Source of the DNA: Xanthomonas sp. NCPPB 1128
Lineage (GTDB): Bacteria > Pseudomonadota > Gammaproteobacteria > Xanthomonadales > Xanthomonadaceae
Direction: 5' to 3'
DNA: 64,000 nucleotides
Assembly: GCF_001043115.1 (NCBI RefSeq)
Contig: NZ_LFME01000016.1
Coordinates: 1-64,000, forward strand
Both the position numbers and the translations under genes were made by a program. Under the pieces are notes generated by a model. It was not told where the DNA came from, made no database searches, and saw only the letters and a program-made list of their open reading frames with translations. How positions within the stretch are numbered: position 1 is the first letter of the stretch; the number at the start of each line of letters is the position of its first letter. Of the stretch, positions 38,386 to 49,623 are shown one piece after another.

Positions 38386-39672
38386 ATGAACCTGCCCGCC
38401 ACGCCCCTGCCCGACTTCGCCGACGCCGCCGTCCTGCGCGCGCACATCGCCGACACCATGGCCTTCTACCACCCGCGCGCGATCGACCCGGCGGGCGGTT
38501 TCTTCCACTACTTCCGCGACGACGGCAGCGTGTACGACGCCGGCCATCGCCACCTGGTCAGCAGCACCCGCTTCGTCTTCAACTACGCGATGGCGGCGAT
38601 CGAGTTCGCCGACTCGGCGCTGGCCGCCGAGTACCTGGACGCCGCGCGCCACGGCCTGCGCTACCTGCGCGAGGTGCACCGCGATACCGCCAGCGGCGGC
38701 TACGTGTGGACCCTGCGCGACGGCGTGGCCGAGGACCGCACCCAGCACGCCTACGGCGCCGCCTTCGTGCTGCTGGCCTACGCCACTGCGAAGAAGGCCG
38801 GCCTGGATACCGACGCGTGGATGGACGAGACCTGGCAACTGCTGGAAACCCGCTACTGGGACGCCGCCGCCGGCCTGTACCGAGACGAAGCCACCCCGGA
38901 GTGGACGTTCTCCAGCTACCGCGGCCAGAACGCCAACATGCACCTGTGCGAAGCGCTGATCGCCGCCTACGAGGCCAGCGCCGAGCCGCGCTACCTGCAG
39001 CGCGCGCTGCTGCTGGCCGACCACATCACCCGCCGCCAGGCGGCGCTGGCCGGCGGCCTGGTGTGGGAGCACTACGACGCCGACTGGCAGGTGGACTGGG
39101 ACTACAACCGCGACAACCCCAAGCACCTGTTCCGGCCGTGGGGCTTCCAGCCCGGCCACCAGGTCGAGTGGTCCAAGCTGCTGGTGCTGCTGCATGGGCA
39201 CCTGCAGGCGGGCACCGGCACCGCGCCGGGCTGGCTACTGCCGACCGCGCGGCACCTGTTCGATACCGCGCTGGCGCACGGCTGGGACGCGCAGCATGGC
39301 GGCATCGTCTACGGCTTCGCTTCCGGCACCGAAGACGCGCCGGTGGTCGGCGTTCCCGACGTGGCCGCGGCGCCGACCTACTTCTGCGACGACGACAAGT
39401 ACTTCTGGGTGCAGGCCGAGGCCATCGCCGCCGCCTCGCGGCTGCTGGCCGCCACCGGCGACGCCTCGTATCGCGCCGCCTACGACAAGCTGTGGGCGTA
39501 CTCCTGGGAGCACCTGGTCGACCACCGCTACGGCGCCTGGTTCCGCATCCTCAGCCGCGACAACCGCAGCTACAGCGACGAGAAGAGCCCGGCCGGCAAG
39601 ACCGACTACCACACCATGGGCGCCTGCCACGACGTGCTGGCGGTGATGCGCGGCAGCAAGGCGTTCGCGTAA
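38386..39672 (+). CDS. AGE-family sugar isomerase, probably mannose isomerase
   Basis: A 428-residue (alpha/alpha)6-barrel protein of the N-acylglucosamine 2-epimerase/mannose isomerase family. Motifs include HLVSSTRFVFNYA, YGAAFVLLAYA, RGQNANMHLCEALIAAYEA, RPWGFQPGHQVEWSKLL and KTDYHTMGACHDVL, whose histidines form the active site. The EDRTQHAYG and YFCDDDKYFWVQAEA segments favour the mannose isomerase branch over GlcNAc epimerase. With GH92 and a sugar permease beside it, turning free mannose into fructose is the likely job. It lies 87 bases after the permease. Confidence 0.85.
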   Translation: MNLPATPLPDFADAAVLRAHIADTMAFYHPRAIDPAGGFFHYFRDDGSVYDAGHRHLVSSTRFVFNYAMAAIEFADSALAAEYLDAARHGLRYLREVHRDTASGGYVWTLRDGVAEDRTQHAYGAAFVLLAYATAKKAGLDTDAWMDETWQLLETRYWDAAAGLYRDEATPEWTFSSYRGQNANMHLCEALIAAYEASAEPRYLQRALLLADHITRRQAALAGGLVWEHYDADWQVDWDYNRDNPKHLFRPWGFQPGHQVEWSKLLVLLHGHLQAGTGTAPGWLLPTARHLFDTALAHGWDAQHGGIVYGFASGTEDAPVVGVPDVAAAPTYFCDDDKYFWVQAEAIAAASRLLAATGDASYRAAYDKLWAYSWEHLVDHRYGAWFRILSRDNRSYSDEKSPAGKTDYHTMGACHDVLAVMRGSKAFA

Positions 39673-39724
39673 GCGGATGCGGCCCGCACAGAGGCGCAGG
39701 CGATCCTGCGCCTCTGTTGCCTTC

Positions 39725-39796
39725 TTGTAGGAGCGGCTTTAGCCGCGACGAGGCATTCCGGGTAAAGCCCTGTCGCGGCTGAAGCCGCTCCTACAA
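39725..39796. repeat. REP-like inverted repeat pair
   Basis: A 25-base arm beginning TTGTAGGAGCGGCTTTAGCC at 39725 and its near-exact complement ending at 39796 flank a 22-base spacer; the arms differ by one base. It belongs to the same family as the pair at 33366 and lies after the AGE-family stop. Confidence 0.7.
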
Positions 39797-39835
39797 TGGA
39801 TGCGGCGCACCGTTCGATCCGGCATCTCCGCCCAC

Positions 39836-39864
39836 AAAAAAGCCCCGCACATGGCGGGGCTTTT
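39836..39864 (-). terminator. rho-independent terminator of rpoD (bidirectional in form)
   Basis: AAAAGCCCCGC (39838-39848) pairs perfectly with GCGGGGCTTTT (39854-39864) around a five-base loop. Six A residues on the plus strand give a U tract for the leftward transcript. It lies 24 bases past the rpoD stop. Confidence 0.85.
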
Positions 39865-39887
39865 CCGTTACCGCGAACCGCGCGCGA

Positions 39888-41750
<1,863 letters not shown>

Positions 41751-41794
41751 GAGTGCTCGCGCCACCGGCAGGTAGGTGAATGAGTGAACCTAGC

Positions 41795-41803
41795 ATTATA
41801 ACA
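41795..41803 (-). promoter_or_regulatory. rpoD: candidate extended -10 promoter of rpoD
   Basis: On the minus strand TGTTATAAT gives a perfect TATAAT with an extended TG, 45 bases upstream of the rpoD ATG. No good -35 hexamer is seen at normal spacing, which extended -10 promoters can tolerate. Confidence 0.5.
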
Positions 41804-41844
41804 GCCCGGACCGCCGCTTGCCGGACGAGGAGCCTGAATGGCTC

Positions 41845-41864
41845 CGCCAGGAGCGCTCCTGGCG
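41845..41864. other. perfect 20-base palindrome after dtd
   Basis: CGCCAGGAGCGCTCCTGGCG is a perfect inverted repeat 12 bases past the dtd stop and upstream of the rpoD -10. It has no U tract. It could be a weak terminator or a protein-binding site. Confidence 0.45.
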
Positions 41865-41876
41865 TCTAGCGTCGTG

Positions 41877-42317
41877 CTAGGGCCGGAGCAGGAAAGTGAC
41901 CGGGCCGTCGTTGACCAGGCTGACGACCATATGGGCACCGAAGCGGCCGGTTTCCACCCCTGGCGGGTGCTGCGCGCGGCAGAGCTCCAGCAATCGGTTG
42001 AAGCCGCGTTCAGCCTCGGCCGGCGGTGCCGCGGTGGTGAAACTGGGCCGCATCCCCGAGCCGGTATCGGCGGCAAGGGTGAACTGGCTGACCAGCAGCA
42101 GGCCGCCGCCGGTGTCGCGCAACGAGCGATTCATGCGGCCACTGGCGTCGGAAAACACCCGGTAGCCGAGCAGGCGCTCGGCCATACGCCGCAGCTTGGC
42201 CTCGTCGTCGCCCGGCTCCACCGCCACCAGCGCCAGCAGGCCAGGCCCGATCTGGCCCACGACCTCGCCATCGACGCTGACCGAGGCCTGGGTGACGCGT
42301 TGGATCAGCGAGAGCAT
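41877..42317 (-). CDS. dtd: D-aminoacyl-tRNA deacylase
   Basis: A 146-residue enzyme that hydrolyses D-amino acids from mischarged tRNA. ATG 42317 begins [15 protein letters not shown], the typical N-terminus. The SQFTLAAD motif and the C-terminal NDGPVTF with the cross-subunit Gly-cisPro are both present. Longer readings upstream are not protein-like. It lies upstream of rpoD on the same strand. Confidence 0.95.
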   Translation of the reverse strand: MLSLIQRVTQASVSVDGEVVGQIGPGLLALVAVEPGDDEAKLRRMAERLLGYRVFSDASGRMNRSLRDTGGGLLLVSQFTLAADTGSGMRPSFTTAAPPAEAERGFNRLLELCRAQHPPGVETGRFGAHMVVSLVNDGPVTFLLRP

Positions 42318-42321
42318 AGGG

Positions 42322-42347
42322 CGGGGATTGGGGATTGGGGATTGGTT
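42322..42347. repeat. tandem GGGATTG tract
   Basis: Three tandem copies of GGGATTG (with a preceding G) lie just upstream of dtd. Tracts of this kind recur between genes in Xanthomonas; another is at 56220-56324. Confidence 0.5.
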
Positions 42348-42483
42348 GCGCGCGACGAACGGTTGCGATCGTGCGGCATCATCGCCGAATGGGCGAGATT
42401 GAGAAAGGGACAGCGCACGCAGCCGGCGCGATCCGCGATACCGGTCGGGCAGGCCAGATGCGCCGAGCGGATAAACTGGGCCA

Positions 42484-43398
42484 ATGAAACCCGCCACGCT
42501 CGCTTCCCTGCTGTACCGCTGCGCCGCCGCCGTGGCGCGCCTGCCGTGGCCGTGGCTGCGCCACCTGGCCGACGGCCTGGCCGGGCTGTGGCTGCGCCTG
42601 GACGCGCGCGAGAGCCGGGTGGTCCGGCGCAACCTGGAGCTGGCCTATCCGGAGCTGCTGCCCAGCGAGCGCGTGGCCCTGCAGCGCGACGTGCTGCGCT
42701 CGACCGCGCGGCAGGCGTTCGAAACCTTGGCGCTGTGGACACGGCCGCCGGAACAGAACCTGGCGCGGCTGCGCCTGCGCCATGGCCAGGCGCTGTACGA
42801 CGCGGCGCTGGCCGCTGGCCGTGGGGTGATCGTGGCCGCGCCGCATTTCGGCAACTGGGAACTGCTCAACCAGTGGCTGGCCTCGCGCGGCGACATCGCC
42901 ATCGTCTACCGCGCGCCGGAGTCGGCGGTCGGCGACGCCTTCCTGCAGTTGGTGCGCAGCGGCGAGCGGGTGCGCCAGGTGCGCGCCGAGGGCCCGGCGG
43001 TGCGGCAGCTGTTCAAGACGCTCAAGGACGGCGGTGCGGTCGGCATCCTGCCCGACCAGCAGCCCAAGGCCGGCGACGGCGTGTTCGCGCCGTTCTTCGG
43101 CGTGCCGGCGCTGACCATGACCCTGGTCAACCGCCTGGCCGAGCGCACCGGCGCCACCGTGCTGTTCGCCTGGTGCGAGCGGGTCGGCAACGACCTGGAG
43201 TTCGCCCTGCACGTGCAGCCCGCGCCGCCGGACATCGCCGACGCCGACCCCGTGCGTGCGGCCACCGCGCTCAACGAAGGCGTGGAACGGGTGGCGCGGC
43301 GCGATCCGGCGCAGTACCAGTGGACCTACAAGCGCTACACGCTGCGTCCGGACCCGGCCGAGCCCAATCCCTACGCCACCGAGCGCCATCCGCACTAG
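42484..43398 (+). CDS. lipid A biosynthesis-type lauroyl acyltransferase
   Basis: A 304-residue LpxL/HtrB-family protein. The acyltransferase HX4E motif appears as HFGNWE in [18 protein letters not shown], followed by [27 protein letters not shown] weakly hydrophobic N-terminus ([23 protein letters not shown]) may tether it to the inner membrane. It would add a secondary acyl chain to lipid A, though the exact acyl donor and position cannot be read. LpxL and LpxM paralogues are hard to tell apart here. Confidence 0.85.
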   Translation: MKPATLASLLYRCAAAVARLPWPWLRHLADGLAGLWLRLDARESRVVRRNLELAYPELLPSERVALQRDVLRSTARQAFETLALWTRPPEQNLARLRLRHGQALYDAALAAGRGVIVAAPHFGNWELLNQWLASRGDIAIVYRAPESAVGDAFLQLVRSGERVRQVRAEGPAVRQLFKTLKDGGAVGILPDQQPKAGDGVFAPFFGVPALTMTLVNRLAERTGATVLFAWCERVGNDLEFALHVQPAPPDIADADPVRAATALNEGVERVARRDPAQYQWTYKRYTLRPDPAEPNPYATERHPH

Positions 43399-43496
43399 GG
43401 CGTAAGCCCCCCGAACATCCGCGGCGTGGGCGCGTTCCGGGAGCCAGGACGCACGAGCACGTGGCTGCCCCGTGACACGGCCGGACCGCGGTCGCG

Positions 43497-44018
43497 CTAG
43501 TCGTCGTGCGGCTGCGCCGGGCCGGCGAGGATGCGCTGGTAGAACGCCAGGTCCAGCCAGCGCCCGAACTTGAAGCCGGCCTCGCGCACGGTGCCGGCAT
43601 GCACGAAGCCCAGTTGCTCGTGCAGGGCGATGCTGCCGGCATTGCTGGCGTCGATGCCGCCGACCAGCACATGCACGCCGCGCGCCTGCGCGGTGTCGAT
43701 CAGCGCCTGCAGCAGGCGCCGGCCCGCGCCGCGGCCGCGATGGTCGCGGTGCACGTAGACCGAGTGCTCGACGCTGTACTTGAACGCCGGCCAGGCGCGG
43801 AAGGTGCCGTAGCTGGCGAAGCCGAGCAGGGTGCCGTCGGCGTCCTCCAGGCCCAGCACCGGGAAGTTGCCGGCGCGCTTGGTGGCGAACCAGGCCGCCA
43901 TGCTTTCCGGCGGGCGCGGCCGATAGTCGTACAGGGCGGTGGAATGGACGATGGCGTCGTTGAAGATCTCCAGGATCGCCATGGCGTGGCGCGGTTCGGT
44001 GCAATCGACGAGCTGCAT
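43497..44018 (-). CDS. GNAT acetyltransferase, phosphinothricin acetyltransferase-like
   Basis: A 173-residue protein from ATG 44018. The acetyl-CoA-binding segment VYVHRDHRGRGAGRRLLQALID and the later NAGSIALHEQLGFVHAGTVREAGFKFGRW are those of PAT/MddA-type N-acetyltransferases, which act on phosphinothricin-like or methionine-sulfoximine/sulfone substrates. A native role in amino-acid analogue detoxification is likely, but the substrate is not determined. A very long open frame continuing upstream is an antisense artefact of GC-rich DNA. Confidence 0.85.
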   Translation of the reverse strand: MQLVDCTEPRHAMAILEIFNDAIVHSTALYDYRPRPPESMAAWFATKRAGNFPVLGLEDADGTLLGFASYGTFRAWPAFKYSVEHSVYVHRDHRGRGAGRRLLQALIDTAQARGVHVLVGGIDASNAGSIALHEQLGFVHAGTVREAGFKFGRWLDLAFYQRILAGPAQPHDD

Positions 44019-44297
44019 GCGGGGGCCGGAGCGGACGCGGTGCCGCACAGTAGCAAGCAACCACCGACACGTGCACACCTCCCCCCGCCGGCGCGTTGCC
44101 ACAGCCGCCAATTTGGTTGCATCGGTGGCGCGCGCGAGCAGGCACAGTGCGTGCCATCGCCTGCAGGCTGGCGCATCAGGCAAAGCGCGCGACAATGGCG
44201 CCTGGGCGCCACGCGCCTGCCGGCACCGCGCCGGGGCCACCGCGACCGGACGCGGCAGCCTTGAAGCGGCGCCGCCGATCCCCATCTGGAGTCGTGC

Positions 44298-45422
44298 ATG
44301 ACCAGCCCCACCGCCCCCTCCGCGCACGCCTTCGGCGATCCTGCCGCGATCCGCAGCGAACGCGCGGCATCGGAGCTGCGTGCCGGACGCCCGGTCCTGC
44401 TCGAAGACGGCAATGGCCGCACCCGCGCGGTAATGGCCCTGGACAGCAGCACCGAGCCGGCCTACCTCGGCTTTGCCCAGGCCACGGCCCAGCGGCACTA
44501 CCTGTTCGTGACCCCGCCGCGCGCGCAGATGCTGGGCCTGGACGCGCCGCAGGGCGCGCGCATCGCCCTGGCCGGCCAGTCCTACGACGCGCTGGCGGCG
44601 CTGGCCTACCTGCGCGACGGCCCGGTGCCGTCGCACTGGCTGCCCGGCGACGCGCTCGATGCCGGCGCTGCCGAGGTCGCGCGGCTGGGCCTGCTGCTGC
44701 CGGCGATGGTCGCGGCGGAGCTGGGCGCCGACAGCAGCGCGTTCCAGGGCTGCCAGTCGCTGCGGCTGGACGATCTGGAACACGGCTGCGCCCTCGCCGC
44801 CTCCGACAGCTACACCCTGGTCACCCGCACCCAGGTGCCGCTGCGCGACCTGGGCACCGGCGAGTTCGTGGTGTTCCGCGGCGGCGTGGCGCAGCGCGAC
44901 CAGGTCGCGATCGTGATCGGCCAGCCCGACCTCAGCGCGCCGGTGCCGGTTCGCGTGCATTCCTCCTGCCTCACCGGCGACCTGTTCGGCTCGCTCAAGT
45001 GCGACTGCGGCGACCAGCTGCGGCACGGCCTGGCCAAGCTCAAGGCGCTGGGCGGCGGCGTGCTGCTGTACCTGGACCAGGAAGGCCGCGGCACCGGCAT
45101 CGCCACCAAGATGCGCGCCTACGGCTACCAGCACGACGGCCTGGACACCATCGACGCCGACGCGCAACTGGGCTTCGGTGCCGACGAGCGCCGCTACGGC
45201 AGCGCCGTGGCCATGCTGCGCGGGCTCGGCATCGGCCGCGTGCGCCTGCTCACCAATAACCCGAACAAGGCCGAGCGCCTGCGTGCGGCCGGCATCGAGG
45301 TGACCGAGCGCATCCCGGTCACCGGCACGATCACCGCCGAGAACGAAGGCTACCTGCGCACCAAGGCCGCCCGCGCCGGCCACGCGCTGGACGTGGACGC
45401 ATTGCTGCGCGCGGTGCGCTGA
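44298..45422 (+). CDS. ribA: GTP cyclohydrolase II with a degenerate RibB-like N-terminus
   Basis: A 374-residue protein. Residues about 180-365 are a GTP cyclohydrolase II domain: zinc cysteines 224, 235 and 237 (SSCLTGDLFGSLKCDCGD), LDQEGRGTGIATKM and LLTNNPNKAERL. This is the first step of riboflavin synthesis. The first 150 residues resemble the layout of 3,4-dihydroxybutanone-phosphate synthase but lack the acidic DxENEGD motif, with LEDGNGRTRAVMAL in its place. That half is probably not an active RibB. It stands alone, with no riboflavin genes next to it. Confidence 0.85.
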   Translation: MTSPTAPSAHAFGDPAAIRSERAASELRAGRPVLLEDGNGRTRAVMALDSSTEPAYLGFAQATAQRHYLFVTPPRAQMLGLDAPQGARIALAGQSYDALAALAYLRDGPVPSHWLPGDALDAGAAEVARLGLLLPAMVAAELGADSSAFQGCQSLRLDDLEHGCALAASDSYTLVTRTQVPLRDLGTGEFVVFRGGVAQRDQVAIVIGQPDLSAPVPVRVHSSCLTGDLFGSLKCDCGDQLRHGLAKLKALGGGVLLYLDQEGRGTGIATKMRAYGYQHDGLDTIDADAQLGFGADERRYGSAVAMLRGLGIGRVRLLTNNPNKAERLRAAGIEVTERIPVTGTITAENEGYLRTKAARAGHALDVDALLRAVR

Positions 45423-45558
45423 CTCCACGGCGCGATCCGGCGCGCCACATTCCTGGATCACGCAGGGACCCGCATGGCGGGCAGCGCACGCCTGCCAGCG
45501 TCGCGTTAGGATCGAGGCCACGCCGCGCGCCCGCGCCCGCTCGCCCCGAGACCCCGAC

Positions 45559-46122
45559 GTGACTGCACCGCCGCCCATGGACGACTCCCCCACCGCGCCC
45601 GCGCCCAGCGCTCCCTCTGCCGTTGCCGCGCCAGCGTCCGCGGACTGGCCGCCGGCGGACTGGCAACCGCTGCCGTTGCGCGGCGCCTGGCTGGCTGCGC
45701 TCGGCGGCGGCTGCATGCTGGGGCTCAGCCTGATGGTCGCCGCCGCCATCGTCGGCCTCAGCCTGCACAGCCTGCATGCGCTGGCACTAGGCGCCGTGGC
45801 GGCGGCGGTGGGCAGCCTGTTCGGTGCCTGGATCGGCTTCGTCCGCCACCGGCGCATCCGCTGGCGGCTCAATGCCCAAGGCCTGGACGTGTTCCGCGGG
45901 CGCCTGTGGCAGAGCGAGACGCACGTGCCGATCTCGCGTGTGCAGCATCTGGATCTGCGCCGCGGCCCGCTGGAACGCGCCCTGCGCCTAGCGACCCTGG
46001 TCGTGCACACCGCCGGCACCCGCCATACCGCGGTCGCCGTGCCCGGGCTGGACCAGGCCGACGCGCAGCGCCTGCGCGAGCGCCTGGCGCACCAGCTCGA
46101 CCACGACGACGACGCCCTGTGA
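45559..46122 (+). CDS. YdbS-like bacterial PH-domain membrane protein
   Basis: A 187-residue protein from GTG 45559. The Ala/Pro-rich N-terminus is followed by two hydrophobic helices (about 48-68 and 72-94). The bPH_2 (DUF304) domain is then marked by WRLNAQGLDVFRGRLWQSETHVPISRVQHLDLRRGPLERALRLATLVVHTAG. Its stop overlaps the next start as GTGA. YdbS/YdbT pairs are widespread; their function is not settled. Confidence 0.85.
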   Translation: MTAPPPMDDSPTAPAPSAPSAVAAPASADWPPADWQPLPLRGAWLAALGGGCMLGLSLMVAAAIVGLSLHSLHALALGAVAAAVGSLFGAWIGFVRHRRIRWRLNAQGLDVFRGRLWQSETHVPISRVQHLDLRRGPLERALRLATLVVHTAGTRHTAVAVPGLDQADAQRLRERLAHQLDHDDDAL

Positions 46123-47651
46123 GCGACCTCGCCGACGCCGAGCACACCACGCCGGTGCGGCGCCTGCATCCGTGGTCGTGGCTGTTCGTGCTGCTGCAGC
46201 ACCTCAGGCAGTTCCTGGTGCCGTTGCTGGCGCTGCTGGTGTTCGGCAGCCGCGACGGCCGCCACGACCATGCCGACCAGTTGGTGATGCTGGCGGTCGG
46301 CACCACGCTGGTGGCGGTATCGCTGCTGCGCTATCTCACCTACCAGTACCGCATCGGCCGCGACAGCCTGAGCATCCGCAGCGGCTGGCTGGAACGCAGC
46401 CTGCGCGAGATCCCGTTCGCGCGCATCCACAACGTGGTGGTGCACCAGTCGCTGCTGCACCGGCTGTTCGGCGTGGCCGAAGTGCGCCTGGAGTCGGCCG
46501 GCGGCAGCAAACCCGAGGCGCAAATGCGGGTACTGCGGCTGGACCAGGCGCTGGCGCTGGAACAGCAGATCCGCCATCGCGCGCCCGCCGCCGACATCGG
46601 CGCCGCCACCGATGCCGACGCTGCGCCCGCCGCCGCGCCTGACAGCGAATTGCTGCTGGCGCTGCCCACCGCCGAGGTGCTGCGCCAGGGGCTGATCTCC
46701 AACCGCGGCATGGTGGTGCTGCTCACCGCGTTCGGCGCCACCTACCACCTGTTTCCCGAGCGCATGATCTCCAACGCGATCGAGCACTACGGGCGGCAAC
46801 TGTTCGGCTACGCCACGCACCTGCAACTGGGCTGGATGGCCGGCACTGTCACCTTCGCCATGATGCTGGCGACGCTGTTGCTGCTGATGCGCGCCTTGTC
46901 GATGGGGCTGGCGCTGGTGCAGTACCACGGCTTCCGGCTGAGCGAGAGCGAGCGCCGGCTGACCGTGGAGCGCGGCCTGCTGACGCGGTTGCGCAGCAGC
47001 GTGGCGCGGCGCCGGATCCAGGCCTGGACCCTGCACGAGAGCGTGCTGCAGCGCCTGCTGCGGCGGCGCAGCCTGCACATCGACACCGCGGTGATCCAGT
47101 CGCACCACGGGCACGACCACGCCCTGACGGAACTGGCGCCGCTGGTCACCCCGGCCGCCTGCGATGCACTGCTGCAGCGGCTGCTGCCGCAGATCGCCTG
47201 GCCGCCGGCATACTGGCACGGCATCGCCACGCGCTGCTGGTGGCGCCTGTCGCTGCCGGCGCTGCTGCTGGTGCCGCTGCTGTGCGCGGGGCTGTGGCCC
47301 ACGCTCGGCGCCTGGGCCGCGCTGGGCCTGCTGTGGCTGCCGTGGTCGGCGTTCAAGTCCTGGCGCCAGGCGCAGCGCATGGGCTACGCACTGGATGCGC
47401 GCTACGTGGCGGTGCGCGGCGGCTGGTGGCGGCGCTGGTGGCGACTGGCCGAACTGGACAAGCTGCAGGCGCTGCACCTGAGCCGTTCGCCGCTGGACCG
47501 CTGGTGCGGCACCGCGACCCTGTCGCTGGACACCGCCGGCGCCCGCCACGGCGAGCCGCCGCTGCGCATGCGGCTGCTGCCGGACGCCGAAGCGCGAGCA
47601 CTGTATCGGCAACTGGGCGAGGCGCTGGCGCAGCGGCGGCTGCGCTGGTAA
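46119..47651 (+). CDS. YdbT-like multi-PH-domain membrane protein
   Basis: A 510-residue protein starting at a GTG that overlaps the previous stop. It has three bPH_2-type repeats, recognisable by IREIPFxRIxNV-like segments (SLREIPFARIHNVVVHQSLLHRLFG; SSVARRRIQAWTLHESVLQRLL; LAELDKLQALHLSRSPLDRW), separated by pairs of membrane helices. With the preceding gene it makes the usual two-gene YdbS-YdbT unit. Confidence 0.85.
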   Translation: MSDLADAEHTTPVRRLHPWSWLFVLLQHLRQFLVPLLALLVFGSRDGRHDHADQLVMLAVGTTLVAVSLLRYLTYQYRIGRDSLSIRSGWLERSLREIPFARIHNVVVHQSLLHRLFGVAEVRLESAGGSKPEAQMRVLRLDQALALEQQIRHRAPAADIGAATDADAAPAAAPDSELLLALPTAEVLRQGLISNRGMVVLLTAFGATYHLFPERMISNAIEHYGRQLFGYATHLQLGWMAGTVTFAMMLATLLLLMRALSMGLALVQYHGFRLSESERRLTVERGLLTRLRSSVARRRIQAWTLHESVLQRLLRRRSLHIDTAVIQSHHGHDHALTELAPLVTPAACDALLQRLLPQIAWPPAYWHGIATRCWWRLSLPALLLVPLLCAGLWPTLGAWAALGLLWLPWSAFKSWRQAQRMGYALDARYVAVRGGWWRRWWRLAELDKLQALHLSRSPLDRWCGTATLSLDTAGARHGEPPLRMRLLPDAEARALYRQLGEALAQRRLRW

Positions 47652-47673
47652 GCGCGTGCGGCGCTGCTGCGCG

Positions 47674-48708
47674 TCAGCGCGCGCCGCGGCCCCAGTAGCC
47701 GATGCGGCGGCGGATCTTCAGCTTGCGCCACAGGTTCAGCGGTTTGCGCCGCGGGTTGCGTGCGCCCTCGGCGACGAAGTCGTCGATCGCGCGCAGCACG
47801 CGCTCGCTGGACTGGCCGTCCCGGTAGGGATGCAGGCCATCGGCGAACTCCCGGATCGCCGCCATCAGTTCCGGCGGCCGCTGCAGCGCGCGGCGGATCG
47901 CCGGCTCGAACTGCGCAGGATCGTCGATGTCGATCAGCTGCGGCCCAGGGCGACGATTCTTGAACGTCACCACCGGCTTGTAGGTGAGCAGGAATTCGTT
48001 GAGCGCGGACGAGGTGTCCGAGCACATCATGTCCACCTGCGGGAACAGCTCCAGGATGTTGTCGTTGTCGGCGAAGTGCAGGTACTCGCTCTCCAACGCG
48101 CGGTAGCGGGCGACCACCGCCGGGTCCATCTTCGGATGGAAGGTGACGATCCAGCGCCATTCGCCACTGCGCGAGAGCCGCGCGACCTCGTCGTAGAGGA
48201 TGCCGGCCGCGCTCCATGACGGCGAGAACGTGGAGTGGTACAGGATCACCGGCGGCTGCCGCACCGGCGCCAGCTCCGCGCCGATCTCGCGCATGAACGG
48301 GTCGATCTTGGGGAAGCCAGTCTCCTTGACCGCGAAATGGCCGAGCTTGCGCGCCAGTGCACCGAACGCGGCGGTGTCGCGCGGGCCGGTGGTGCAGTAC
48401 AGGTCGAAGAAGCCACGCACGTAGATGTGCCGCGGCTTGCCGGCGTCGAAGCCATGGAAGGTCTCGACCTTCACGCCCGGGAAGAAATGCGGCACCGCGT
48501 TGCTGGAGGTTATCACCGCGTACGGATTCCAGGCCAGCACCTCTTCCACCGTCGCCAGGTGGCGCTCGTCGGCGCTCAGATCCTCGGCGCCGGGGCCGTC
48601 GAAGAACCATGCCGCCTGGTCGCCGCGCGCGCGGATCGCCGCCTGCAGCGGGCGCAGGATCGCCAGCGCATAGCGCTCGGACCCGTACAGCAGATAGTGC
48701 TTGCTCAT
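47674..48708 (-). CDS. CDP-glycerol glycerophosphotransferase-like envelope protein
   Basis: A 344-residue protein. The order of KVETFHGFD, FFDLYCTTGP, ILYHSTFSPSWS, WIVTFHPKMD and MMCSDTSSALNEFLLTYKPVVTF matches the glycerophosphotransferase/glycosyltransferase-B fold of TagF-like proteins. ATG 48708 shares one base with the stop of the GT2 gene upstream, so it is in the LPS/envelope operon. Its acceptor is unknown; phosphate-containing decoration of LPS core is a fair guess. Confidence 0.75.
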   Translation of the reverse strand: MSKHYLLYGSERYALAILRPLQAAIRARGDQAAWFFDGPGAEDLSADERHLATVEEVLAWNPYAVITSSNAVPHFFPGVKVETFHGFDAGKPRHIYVRGFFDLYCTTGPRDTAAFGALARKLGHFAVKETGFPKIDPFMREIGAELAPVRQPPVILYHSTFSPSWSAAGILYDEVARLSRSGEWRWIVTFHPKMDPAVVARYRALESEYLHFADNDNILELFPQVDMMCSDTSSALNEFLLTYKPVVTFKNRRPGPQLIDIDDPAQFEPAIRRALQRPPELMAAIREFADGLHPYRDGQSSERVLRAIDDFVAEGARNPRRKPLNLWRKLKIRRRIGYWGRGAR

Positions 48709-49541
48709 CAGTGCTCCAGATCATGCCGTTGCAGTTGCGCCCGCGCCTGCTCCACCGAGGCCGGGTTGCTCTGCATCTCGTAGTAGCGCATGCGCTTGTA
48801 CAGCGCGTAGCTGGCCGCGGTCTGCGCCACCACGAAGCCGCGCCAGCCGTCTAGGAAGGCCAGCCGCAGCAGATAGTCCTTGAGGAAGGCGCCGGCGAAC
48901 ACGAACGGGCTCTGCCACATTCTCACCGGCTTGCGCTTGTCGCGCCAGCCGAGCGCCTTGAGTTCGGCGTAGCGCAGCACCTTGAGCTGCTTGTGCACCA
49001 GGGTCGGGTTGTGCAGGTGGTTGAACGGCGGCGCGAACTCGGCGCTGGCGCCGTCGAAGCGCAGCGATTCGTGCACCCGCGCATCGCTCCAGCGCGCGCG
49101 GCCGCGGTGGTACAGCCGCGCCAGGCGCTCGCCGACCATCGGTTTGTACCAGCGCATCGGCGCGCCCATGTACCAGGTGCTGCGGCGCAGCCACACCGCG
49201 TCCACGCGGTCCTCGGCGAGCAGTTGCGGCAGCCGCGCCAGGCACTCGGCGCGCAGCGCGTCGGACAGGAACTCGTCCGCGTCCAGCACCAGGATCCAGT
49301 CGTGCGCGGCGTGGGTGGAGGCGAAGTTGCGCTGCGGGCCGAAGCCCAGCCAGGCCTGCTCGACCACGCGTGCGCCGTGCGCGCGGGCGATCGCCACGGT
49401 GTCGTCGGTGCTGCCGCAGTCCACCACCAGCTTGTCGGCGGCGAACGGCACGCTGTCCAGGCAGCGCGCGATGTTGGCGGCCTCGTTGTAGGTCATCACC
49501 ACCAGGCTCAGCGGCAGGGTAGCGGCGGCGGCGTCGGCCAT
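48708..49541 (-). CDS. WaaE/KdtX-like GT2 glycosyltransferase
   Basis: A 277-residue protein from ATG 49541. It has the GT2 pattern SLVVMTYNEAANIARCLDSV, DCGSTDDTV and the DXD-like VLDADEFLS. The middle and end (RRSTWYMGAPMRWYKPMV, NHLHNPTLVHKQLKVLRYAE) match LPS core beta-1,4-glucosyltransferases of the WaaE/KdtX type. It acts on the cytosolic face during core assembly. It overlaps the next gene by one base. Confidence 0.8.
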   Translation of the reverse strand: MADAAAATLPLSLVVMTYNEAANIARCLDSVPFAADKLVVDCGSTDDTVAIARAHGARVVEQAWLGFGPQRNFASTHAAHDWILVLDADEFLSDALRAECLARLPQLLAEDRVDAVWLRRSTWYMGAPMRWYKPMVGERLARLYHRGRARWSDARVHESLRFDGASAEFAPPFNHLHNPTLVHKQLKVLRYAELKALGWRDKRKPVRMWQSPFVFAGAFLKDYLLRLAFLDGWRGFVVAQTAASYALYKRMRYYEMQSNPASVEQARAQLQRHDLEH

Positions 49542-49623
49542 GGCGCGCAATTTCCGGAAGTCAGACGCGGTGCCGGCGGCCGGCGCCAGGCGCCGCGCCG
49601 CCCGGCGATGCGGGACCGGCAGT

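Noticed and set aside
43497-47612. A 1371-codon minus-strand open frame
   Set aside because: Only its last 173 codons (the GNAT gene) read like protein. The rest is antisense to ribA and the PH-domain genes and is Gln/Arg/Ala-rich noise typical of GC-rich DNA.
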